Origin: Anaerolineae bacterium
Lineage (GTDB): Bacteria > Chloroflexota > Anaerolineae > Aggregatilineales > Phototrophicaceae
Reading direction: 5' to 3'
NCBI GenBank assembly: GCA_020848855.1
Contig: JADLHH010000292.1
Location: 1 to 6,832, forward strand
Length of the DNA stretch: 6,832 bases
The position numbers and the translations under genes are program-made. Each line of letters begins with the position of its first letter. Within the stretch, counting starts at the first letter, position 1. This document shows positions 1 through 5,790 of this stretch, one piece after another. The notes below the pieces were generated by a model. It ran no database searches. It was not told where the DNA came from and worked only from the letters and a program-made list of their open reading frames with translations.

Positions 1-2
1 AC

Positions 3-1037
3 CCGTTCACGCCGCTGTTCCTCGGCAGCGTGATTCTGCTGGCGCTGGGGGTGCTGCTTTTCTCCCGCGTTCAGGCGGACAGCACGTTCAGCGTTGGCGA
101 GTTCGCTGGGATGTTCGTGCATGGCAACCCACTGCTGGCGTTCGAGTCGCTGATCGGCTACTACCGCGCGCGGGACGAGCGGGCGACGGTCGTCAGCACC
201 GAGCGCATGGGCAGGACGAAAAGCCCGCTCACCGTCGACGAGATGCTCGAAGCGCTGCAGGACCCGCGCTTCAACGTCCGGTTCGAAGCCATCATCTCGA
301 TTGCCCGCATGGGTTCCGAGCCGCGTCTGGTCAAGGCATTGTGCCACATCCTCGACGGGACGGAACTCTCGCTCAGTGTGATTTCGGCGTGGGCGCTGGG
401 GCGCATTGGCGACGACGAAGCGCTGCCGTCGCTGCGCAACGGGCTGAATTCCAGCTACCGCTCGATTCAGGCACACTGCGCCCGGTCGCTGGGCACGCTC
501 AACGATCAGCAGGTCGCGCCGCTTCTACTGGAGCGCTTGCGAACCGAAACCGACAAGGGACTGCGCATCGCCTTCGCTTCGGCGCTTGGCAACCTGCGCT
601 CGAAGGAATCGGTCGATCTGCTGTTCGAGGTACTGGATACGATTGACAACGACGCGGCGCGCATCGAAGTCGCGCTCGCCATCGCCCGTGTGCTGGGCGA
701 CGAACATCGCTTTATCCGGCTGCTGCGCAATCTCCGGCAGGACAGCGGGACGACAGCAGCGCAGGTGATCGCCGGGTGGCAGCGCAAAATGAGCAAGACC
801 TTCCCCGACGAGCTTGAACCGATTGTCCGCGAGTGCGGCTACCGTTTCGCCAGTGACCAGATGGACGAAGCGGCGGCGATGCTCGGTCAGGTGCTGGAAC
901 AGCTTCCGCGCCCGTCCGACGACAGCGTGAGCGCGCGAATTCTGGACAAGTGCGTCGCTCACCTGAAACAGCCGGGCGTCCCGCGTTTCGAATACCTGCT
1001 GCTGACGCTGTTCACGCTTCAGACGACCACCAAGTAA
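3..1037 (+). CDS. MFS-type transporter C-terminus fused to HEAT-repeat tail (5' partial)
   Basis: The reading frame is already open at base 3 and has no stop before the window edge, so the GTG at 30 is an internal valine codon and the true start lies outside. The first ~22 residues visible (bases 3-68) form one hydrophobic helix ending in Ser-Arg, which looks like the last membrane helix of a transporter. A linker follows with a motif of the type MFVHGNPLLAFESLIGYYRARDE. From about base 220 to 710 there are four or five HEAT-like helical pairs; recognisable units are DPRFNVRFEAIISIARMG, LSVISAWALGRIGDDEALPSL, YRSIQAHCARSLGTLND and GLRIAFASALGNL. The rest is helical and unassigned. I recall cyanobacterial and Chloroflexota MFS proteins with this tail, so the transporter call rests on family memory plus one visible helix. 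The substrate is unknown. The HEAT tail is probably cytosolic and may bind protein partners. The stop is TAA at 1035-1037, converging on the kinase gene with only 16 bases between stops. Confidence 0.
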   Translation, partial: PFTPLFLGSVILLALGVLLFSRVQADSTFSVGEFAGMFVHGNPLLAFESLIGYYRARDERATVVSTERMGRTKSPLTVDEMLEALQDPRFNVRFEAIISIARMGSEPRLVKALCHILDGTELSLSVISAWALGRIGDDEALPSLRNGLNSSYRSIQAHCARSLGTLNDQQVAPLLLERLRTETDKGLRIAFASALGNLRSKESVDLLFEVLDTIDNDAARIEVALAIARVLGDEHRFIRLLRNLRQDSGTTAAQVIAGWQRKMSKTFPDELEPIVRECGYRFASDQMDEAAAMLGQVLEQLPRPSDDSVSARILDKCVAHLKQPGVPRFEYLLLTLFTLQTTTK

Positions 1038-1053
1038 CCCTTAACGAACAGGC

Positions 1054-2976
1054 TTATCCCGCCGGCGGCGCGATCATCTTCCACAGGAAGCGTGGCAGTG
1101 TGATCAGGTTATAGCGGTTGCGCTCGTACTCGGCGCGCAGGTGCTGGCGCTGGAGCGTCGTGACCTCGGCTTCGGCGTCGCTTAGTTCTGGGTACAGGCT
1201 CTGCACCATGTCAAGGTCGGGCGACTGTTCGCGCGCGTCGAGCAGTTGGATTTCGACCGTCTCGATCTGCCGCTCCAGACTCTCCTGATTGTGGGCGTAG
1301 CGGGTGTGGACATTCTCCACGTCGTCTTCGGTGATCGGCGGGACATTCCGCCGCCGCCAGTCCATCAGCCGCTCCCAGTCGCCGCGCGGTACGGCATGAT
1401 CGACGCCGTTCAGGGCGCTGAGGGCGGTCGCCTCGTTGGCGGGCGTGATGTCGGCGGCGGTGCGAATGCCGACCAGCGCCAGCGCTTCAATCTGCGCCGC
1501 GCCGATGCCATTGATGCGCCCCGCTTCCAGCCGCTGACCGAGCAGTTCGTGGGTGGTGCTGTGCAGCGCCCGCTCCAGCCGCATGACTTCGCGGTTCTCC
1601 TGCTGGCGGGAAATCTCCAGTTCGCGGTGCAGTTCGGCGGCGCTGGATTCCAGCACGCGCACCTGCTGCTGGTAGCGGCGGTCTGCCTCGACGATCAGGC
1701 GGGAGAGGGTTTTTCGCCGTGCTTTCGCGTCGATCAACTGCTGCTGCAAATCACGGGAAGTTCTCGCTGCGCTCGCCTTTTCGAGTACCTGCGGGTAGGT
1801 CGAATAGCGCCAGGCGAACGTCACCAGCGCGAACAGCGGGAATACCTGGCGTACCGGTCGCAGGATTGACCGTTCGAATGCCAGCTCGGCGGTATGGCGC
1901 TCGTGTTGGAGGAACTCGTCGGTGAAGTCGACCTGATCCTGTTTGAGATGGTCGAAAATCCACGAGGATTTCATCGCCTCGGATGTCGCCGGGGTGAGCA
2001 CAGTCACCGACGATGGCAACCGCTCGGCGACCCAGTCCAGCAGGCGGTTGGTCAACTGCGTGACCGGCGTATCCAGCGGGTTCTGCTCGAACGGCGGCAC
2101 GTCGAGGTAGGACGGCGCGTGGGCGGCTTCGCGCAGCATGGCGGCGGATGCGCGGATGCGCGGGTCACTGTGCCGCGCCAGCAGGTCAAGCGCGGGCGAC
2201 TGCTCCGGCGTTTCGAAGTCAGACGCGCGAAACAGCAGGTTTTCCTCGCCCGCCTGCGTCTTCTTCCACAGCGACGTATCAACCGAGAGCGCCAGCAGCG
2301 ACAGCCCGATTACGATGGTCGAGAAATTGTCGACGCTGCGAAAATTCTGCCCGGTGATATCTTTGCCGTCGCTGCGCGTGGGGTGCTGGTAATGGCGGTG
2401 CCCGATCTCGTTGTTGGTCAAGCCGATCACACTGGGGACGATCATGCCGTCGTAGTCGATCAGCTTGATGGCGTCGTCGTCGGTGACGAGGATGTTGCCG
2501 TGCTGCAGGTCGCCATGCGCGATTTCCGCCATGCGCAGTGACCGGCACAACGCCAGCCAGCGCTCGCCCAGCCGCCGGAGCTTCTGCGGCGCGTTCAGGT
2601 TTTGCTCGATGTAGGTGTCGAGCCGGATGCCGGGCGTCCAGTCCATCTTGAGGATGGGAAACCACTTGCCGCGCACGCGAATGCCTTCGGGCAGGTATTC
2701 GAAGTTGACCATGAACGGCAGCGGGTGGCGCTTCAGATGCTCCGAAATGGCGGCATAGCGATCCTGCTGGTTGGTGACTTCGCGCAGAAAGCAGCGCACC
2801 GCCCACTTGCAGGCGTCGGTTTCGACCTCGAACACGGTGGCGAAGTTGCCGGAGATGGGGCGGGGCAAGCCGAGCTTATTGGTTACGACCTTGCCGCCGC
2901 GCAGGTCGGGGTCGCTGAACGCCTGCCGGGGATACTGGATCGCTTCGACGTACTCGTTGGGATTAGGCCACGCCAC
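1054..2976 (-). CDS. YegI-like protein kinase with coiled coil and helix-hairpin-helix (TerY-P triad kinase)
   Basis: Predicted cytosolic Ser/Thr kinase of 640 residues, resembling the COG4248 type (kinase plus helix-hairpin-helix; E. coli YegI). I place the start at GTG 2976-2974: GGAGAGGG lies 5 bases upstream, and translation then begins VAWPNPNEY, as homologues do from memory. A TTG at 2991 would add five residues and leave that ribosome site inside the gene. Residues 1-40 form the family N-terminus. The kinase domain covers ~38-290, with catalytic loop HGDLQHGNIL (154-163, Asp156 and Asn161) and metal-binding Asp174 in IDYDGM. It is unusual in that the glycine loop keeps only Gly43 (SGNFATVF), Arg61 stands at the VAIK lysine, and DYD replaces DFG. 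Residues ~371-391 are hydrophobic. Coiled coil covers ~398-480, a helix-hairpin-helix with INGIG covers ~487-512, and a second helical stretch covers ~555-625. The gene overlaps the phosphatase gene by 14 bases, so translation is probably coupled. Activity is inferred; a weak or pseudo-kinase is possible. Confidence 0.
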   Translation of the reverse strand: MAWPNPNEYVEAIQYPRQAFSDPDLRGGKVVTNKLGLPRPISGNFATVFEVETDACKWAVRCFLREVTNQQDRYAAISEHLKRHPLPFMVNFEYLPEGIRVRGKWFPILKMDWTPGIRLDTYIEQNLNAPQKLRRLGERWLALCRSLRMAEIAHGDLQHGNILVTDDDAIKLIDYDGMIVPSVIGLTNNEIGHRHYQHPTRSDGKDITGQNFRSVDNFSTIVIGLSLLALSVDTSLWKKTQAGEENLLFRASDFETPEQSPALDLLARHSDPRIRASAAMLREAAHAPSYLDVPPFEQNPLDTPVTQLTNRLLDWVAERLPSSVTVLTPATSEAMKSSWIFDHLKQDQVDFTDEFLQHERHTAELAFERSILRPVRQVFPLFALVTFAWRYSTYPQVLEKASAARTSRDLQQQLIDAKARRKTLSRLIVEADRRYQQQVRVLESSAAELHRELEISRQQENREVMRLERALHSTTHELLGQRLEAGRINGIGAAQIEALALVGIRTAADITPANEATALSALNGVDHAVPRGDWERLMDWRRRNVPPITEDDVENVHTRYAHNQESLERQIETVEIQLLDAREQSPDLDMVQSLYPELSDAEAEVTTLQRQHLRAEYERNRYNLITLPRFLWKMIAPPAG

Positions 2977-3703
2977 CCTGACCCTCTCCAACCATCGGCA
3001 CGATCTTGAGGAGTGTCACGTCGTCGTTGCGGCAGATGTGCTCGCCCCGCGCGTGCGCGACCAACTGCTCGAACCCCGCCTGATCCATGCCGTCGGCGGC
3101 GAGCCGCCCGCGCAGCCGCCGCTGGCTGAGGAAGAAGTGTGCCAGCGCGTCGGTCATCAGCAGGAAGTAATCGCCGTCTTTCCATTTGCCGCGTGCCGCC
3201 CGCGCCTCGACCGCCGAATCGTGCCGGGTCGAGAGCAGCGCCGGATGATTGTTGAACTGGTCAGGCAGGTGATACGGGAAGGCGCGGATCGTTTGCTGCG
3301 GACGGATGTGGAACAGGCAGCTATCGCCGACGCACAGCGCGTGCCAGTTGCCGTTGGCGCGAATCGTCAGCCCCATCAGCGACGAGAACGCGCCGCGTTC
3401 CAGCTTCTCCTGCGCGTACCAGGGCAGAGGCTGGTGGCGGGCGTCAATCGCGCCGCGCCAGCCCACGCTGAGCGCGATCATCGTCTCCGGCTTGATTTTG
3501 GGCAGGCGCTGGCTGACGAAAGCGTCGACCAGAATCTGCGCCCACAGCCCGGAAAACGACGTTTCGGTCGCGCCGTCGGCGACCGCGCAGCGGAATTCGG
3601 CGCACTCGGCGTCGGGCACGTCTTCCGGGGCGAAGGCGTCCTCGTATTCGTCGGAGGCGTTGCCCGCCTTTTGCAGCCAGAATGCGCTGAAGCCGATGCG
3701 CAT
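2963..3703 (-). CDS. PP2C-family protein phosphatase (YegK/PphC-like)
   Basis: Predicted metal-dependent Ser/Thr phosphatase of 246 residues, about the size of a stand-alone PP2C domain. Metal-binding and structural motifs appear in the expected order: DEYEDAF with Asp22 near the N-terminus, VADGATE with Asp43-Gly44, the central LCVGDSCLF strand (Asp127), LMTDALAHF (Asp185, with Ala in place of the usual Gly), and C-terminal RNDDVTLL (Asp227-Asp228). No signal peptide or membrane helix is visible, so it should act in the cytosol. It starts with ATG at 3703-3701, preceded two bases upstream by the purine-rich stretch GGGGTGAGGGG, which belongs to an intergenic repeat. The 3' end overlaps the kinase start. 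In E. coli the equivalent phosphatase (YegK, also called PphC) is reported to dephosphorylate the neighbouring kinase YegI; the same pairing is inferred here from gene order. The class call is secure, the substrate is not. Confidence 0.
   Translation of the reverse strand: MRIGFSAFWLQKAGNASDEYEDAFAPEDVPDAECAEFRCAVADGATETSFSGLWAQILVDAFVSQRLPKIKPETMIALSVGWRGAIDARHQPLPWYAQEKLERGAFSSLMGLTIRANGNWHALCVGDSCLFHIRPQQTIRAFPYHLPDQFNNHPALLSTRHDSAVEARAARGKWKDGDYFLLMTDALAHFFLSQRRLRGRLAADGMDQAGFEQLVAHARGEHICRNDDVTLLKIVPMVGEGQGGVA
2982..2989 (-). promoter_or_regulatory. Ribosome binding site deciding the kinase start
   Basis: Read on the minus strand this is GGAGAGGG, followed by a 5-base spacer and GTG at 2976-2974. 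It lies inside the last codons of the phosphatase gene, which stops at 2963-2965, so the kinase start is embedded in the upstream gene. This spacing is the main reason for preferring GTG over the TTG at 2991. Confidence 0.
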
Positions 3704-3736
3704 AACCCCTCACCCCGTGTGAACTTCGTTCACCCA

Positions 3737-3765
3737 CCCCTCTCCCACGCAAGCGGGGAGAGGGG
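3737..3765. repeat. CCCCTCTCCC...GGGAGAGGGG hairpin repeat
   Basis: The arms at 3737-3746 and 3756-3765 are perfect reverse complements of 10 bases around a 9-base centre (ACGCAAGCG) that is itself nearly self-complementary. This C-rich/G-rich pattern is the kind of dispersed short palindrome I associate with Chloroflexota and some cyanobacteria. Only one copy is in the window, so dispersal is inferred. Confidence 0.
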
Positions 3766-3823
3766 ATTTGAGGAATCCTGTTGTGCCAATTCGGTATGCC
3801 ACAGCCGAGAAATGTACATGTGC

Positions 3824-3847
3824 GGGCGCACCGCCGTGCGCCCCTAC
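3824..3847. repeat. Palindromic intergenic repeat, copy 1 (GGGCGCAC-CGCC-GTGCGCCC plus CTAC)
   Basis: Perfect 8-base arms GGGCGCAC (3824-3831) and GTGCGCCC (3836-3843) surround CGCC, followed by CTAC. The full 24 bases are identical to 6640-6663. It begins 21 bases beyond the stop of the vWA gene, so it lies in the transcribed spacer of the triad. Confidence 0.
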
Positions 3848-3867
3848 CTGTGCTCGATTCGCCATCG

Positions 3868-4701
3868 CTACCGCAGGTTGCTCGGTCGCGTGCCGATATC
3901 CAGGAAGCGAATCACGGCGACAATATCGGCGTTGAAGACGAAGCCGCGCGAATTTTCCGAGACCTGAAAGCCTTCCTGCGAAGCGGCGCTGCGAATGTGT
4001 TCCGGCAGCGGGCTGGATAGGGCGAACAACTGCCTGGCATACTGGTCGGGAAGCTCGCTTTCGCTGCTGGGGAACTCAAAGCTCGCGCCGCCTTTTGACG
4101 ACAGATGCACGTTGAACAGCAGCACTTCGCCGTCCGCGCTCTTCAGCGCGCGCAGGGCTTCGGCGGCTTTCAGCGGGTTGCCGTCGGTCGATTCGCCGTC
4201 GGTGATGTTGATGACGATGGGCGGGAAGCAGTCGGGGTGTTCGGCAAGCCAGCCTTCGATGATGCGCTGCGCCGTCTTGAAGGCGTCGGTCATCGGCGTG
4301 CCGCCTTTCGAGATTGGGCTGAACCAGATCGGGAAGCGGACTTTCTGCTCGATGATGCCGCCCGCGCCGTCGTCGACCTTTTTGACGCGCTCCTCGATGC
4401 GCTCCGGCGAATCCGCCACTTTGCTGATCGGCACCAGCTCCTTGCCCGCCAGCTCGCCGCCGAGCGCCGGACCGACCTTTTCGCCGTAGCCGATCACGCC
4501 GACGTAGTAATAATCGCGCACGCCTTCGGATTTGGCGCACTTGATCGTCAGGTTGAACAGGAGATTGTTGATCGCGTCCGCGACTTTCTGATCCTTCTTG
4601 CCGCCGCCACCGCCGAACGGGTCGGACATCGAGCCGGACTGGTCGAGCAGGAACAGGAACATGCTGGGGTTGGCGCGGCTGATTTCTGCTGAATACGTCA
4701 T
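3868..4701 (-). CDS. von Willebrand factor A protein, TerY/YegL-like (TerY-P triad)
   Basis: A 277-residue, predicted cytosolic protein made almost entirely of one vWA domain. The metal-ion-dependent adhesion site is complete: FLLDQSGSMS (Asp20, Ser22, Ser24), Thr135 in KGGTPMTD, and Asp168 in INITDGES. A Gly-rich, Lys-containing loop (GGGGGKKD, residues 30-37) follows the first motif, and an insert at ~85-125 precedes the threonine motif. There is no signal peptide or membrane segment. vWA proteins of this class bind divalent metal and partner proteins and have no enzymatic activity of their own. As first gene of the triad it is likely the scaffold or target for the PP2C phosphatase and kinase encoded downstream. 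The start is ATG 4701-4699, with AGAGG seven bases upstream on the minus strand. The stop is TAG at 3870-3868. No tellurite-resistance genes (terB, terC, terD) are in the window, so the TerY label refers to the family only. Confidence 0.
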   Translation of the reverse strand: MTYSAEISRANPSMFLFLLDQSGSMSDPFGGGGGKKDQKVADAINNLLFNLTIKCAKSEGVRDYYYVGVIGYGEKVGPALGGELAGKELVPISKVADSPERIEERVKKVDDGAGGIIEQKVRFPIWFSPISKGGTPMTDAFKTAQRIIEGWLAEHPDCFPPIVINITDGESTDGNPLKAAEALRALKSADGEVLLFNVHLSSKGGASFEFPSSESELPDQYARQLFALSSPLPEHIRSAASQEGFQVSENSRGFVFNADIVAVIRFLDIGTRPSNLR

Positions 4702-4854
4702 GACAAAGCCTCTTTCATGATTGTCGTTCTGGAATCGGGCACAGTCTCCCTAGTGTGAAATACGTTCGAGACGCCGTCTTTGTTGCTTAAGTGTAGAATG
4801 AAACGCCGCCCGCCGAAAGAACAGGTGTGTTACAAAGTCGATACGCAGACGATC
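4702..4854 (-). promoter_or_regulatory. Gap upstream of the vWA gene, likely triad promoter region
   Basis: These 153 bases lie between the UbiA stop and the vWA start, are less GC-rich than the genes around them, and carry no convincing gene. The ribosome site AGAGG precedes the ATG. On the minus strand, TTTCGG and TACACT are separated by 17 bases around 4790-4820 and could be a poor -35/-10 pair. An interrupted palindrome AGACG-C-CGTCT at 4769-4779 lies downstream of that pair and could be an operator. No strong terminator for the UbiA gene is visible. The existence of a promoter is inferred from the gap and the change in function across it; the exact elements are weak. Confidence 0.
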
Positions 4855-5790
4855 CTATATGCCCGCCAGCAGCAGAAACGCGAAGGCTTCGACCGCCATC
4901 GTGCCGACCAGCAGGGCGATGCTGTAGAAGGCGAACTGATTCCAGCGCGCCGGGTTCCGGGTGTCGCCGCGCCGGACGCGCCAAAGCTGCACCAGCGCCA
5001 GCGGCGACATCAGCGCGACTGCCAGCGCCGGCAGCAGGGGCAGCCCGGCGATCACCAGCAGCGGCAGCGCCAGATACGCGCCGACCAGCACCACCGCGTA
5101 CAGCCGGGCAGCGCGCCATGCCCCCAGCCGCACGACCAGCGTGCGTTTACTGGCGCTGGCGTCGCCCGCCGCGTCAGGGAAATCGACCGCCAGCAGCATA
5201 CAGAACTGCAGGCAGCATGGCGGGATCACGGCGAGAAAGGGCAGGGGCGTCAGTTCGCCGCGCTGGAGATAGAAACCGGTCAGCGGGGCGAACCCGCCGA
5301 CCAGCAGCGCCGTCGTGAATTCGCCGACGCCGCGCGCGTGCAGCCGGAGCGGCGGCGCGCTGTAGAACCACGCCAGCCCCAGCGCCAGCGCGAACAGCGG
5401 CAGAGTCAGCGTACCCGTGTGGACGCCGAATGTAAGCACCAGCGCCGCGACGACGGCGATACCCGCCAGCGCCAGCGCCGTGATCAGCGCGGCGCGCGGC
5501 GGCAGCAGCCCGGCGGTCAGCACGCGGCTGCCGCCCGACCAGTGGGTCGGTGTGCGGTTGGCGCGGTCGGCGTCGAGGTCGAAGTAGTCGTTGCTGTAGT
5601 GGGTCATCCACTGGATGGCGGTGATGGCGATCTGCCCCCACAGCAGGGCGTCCAGATTCAGGCGGGTGCCGCTGGAAAGCGCTATCGCCACGCCGAGCGC
5701 GTGCGTGACCAGCCCGCCGGCAAGAAACAGCGGGCGACCCAGCCGGAAGAACGCCGCAAGCCGTGCCGGATACGCGGGGCGCGGCGTCAC
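4855..5790 (-). CDS. UbiA-family membrane prenyltransferase, MenA-like
   Basis: Predicted integral membrane enzyme of 311 residues that moves a polyprenyl group from its diphosphate to an acceptor. Both Asp-rich, Mg-diphosphate motifs are present: NDYFDLDAD (67-75) and DFPDAAGD (203-210), the second followed by KRTLVVRLG as in 1,4-dihydroxy-2-naphthoate prenyltransferases. YSAPPLRL (143-150) is another family mark. About eight or nine hydrophobic helices can be picked out, and the Arg/Pro-rich N-terminus is cytosolic. I chose GTG 5790-5788, which overlaps the upstream TGA stop as GTGA. The frame can be extended to an earlier start at 5904, but that adds a Pro/Arg-rich segment unlike the family and overlaps the glycosyltransferase by over 100 bases. 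The acceptor is uncertain: the motifs favour a menaquinone-type pathway, while the neighbour raises a cell-envelope lipid role. No other quinone genes are in the window. Confidence 0.
   Translation of the reverse strand: MTPRPAYPARLAAFFRLGRPLFLAGGLVTHALGVAIALSSGTRLNLDALLWGQIAITAIQWMTHYSNDYFDLDADRANRTPTHWSGGSRVLTAGLLPPRAALITALALAGIAVVAALVLTFGVHTGTLTLPLFALALGLAWFYSAPPLRLHARGVGEFTTALLVGGFAPLTGFYLQRGELTPLPFLAVIPPCCLQFCMLLAVDFPDAAGDASASKRTLVVRLGAWRAARLYAVVLVGAYLALPLLVIAGLPLLPALAVALMSPLALVQLWRVRRGDTRNPARWNQFAFYSIALLVGTMAVEAFAFLLLAGI

Larger units (their letters stand above)
3704..3867. repeat. Intergenic spacer inside the triad operon, made largely of palindromic repeats
   Basis: This 164-base spacer separates the vWA gene stop from the phosphatase start. 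Three hairpin-capable segments are visible: GTGAAC-TTC-GTTCAC at 3719-3733; a 10-base-pair stem CCCCTCTCCC / GGGAGAGGGG at 3737-3746 and 3756-3765, with a further CGC/GCG pairing in its loop; and the palindrome at 3824-3843, annotated separately. The C-rich strand CCCCTCACCCC at 3706-3716 runs to within two bases of the phosphatase ATG, so the repeat supplies that gene's leader. No reading frame here looks real. No T-run follows the hairpins on the minus strand, so they are not classical intrinsic terminators; they could instead stabilise or attenuate the transcript. Confidence 0.

Noticed and set aside
1246..1869. Plus-strand open frame of 207 codons, and a similar one at 1894-2541
   Set aside because: Both are antisense to the kinase coding region, and no recognisable domain or good ribosome site was seen.
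3737..3765. Rho-independent terminator between the vWA and phosphatase genes
   Set aside because: The stem is strong, but on the minus strand it is followed by GTGGGTGAACG and not a T-run, and the downstream genes clearly belong to the same functional set.
2771..3967. Plus-strand open frame of 398 codons
   Set aside because: It lies antisense to the phosphatase and kinase genes, which carry clear motifs. Its product is rich in Arg, Ala and Pro with no family pattern, and it runs through the repeats: a shadow frame of GC-rich DNA.
3868..4701. Tellurite-resistance operon
   Set aside because: The vWA protein is TerY-like, but no TerB, TerC, TerD or TerZ protein is encoded in the window, so only the phosphorylation triad is supported.
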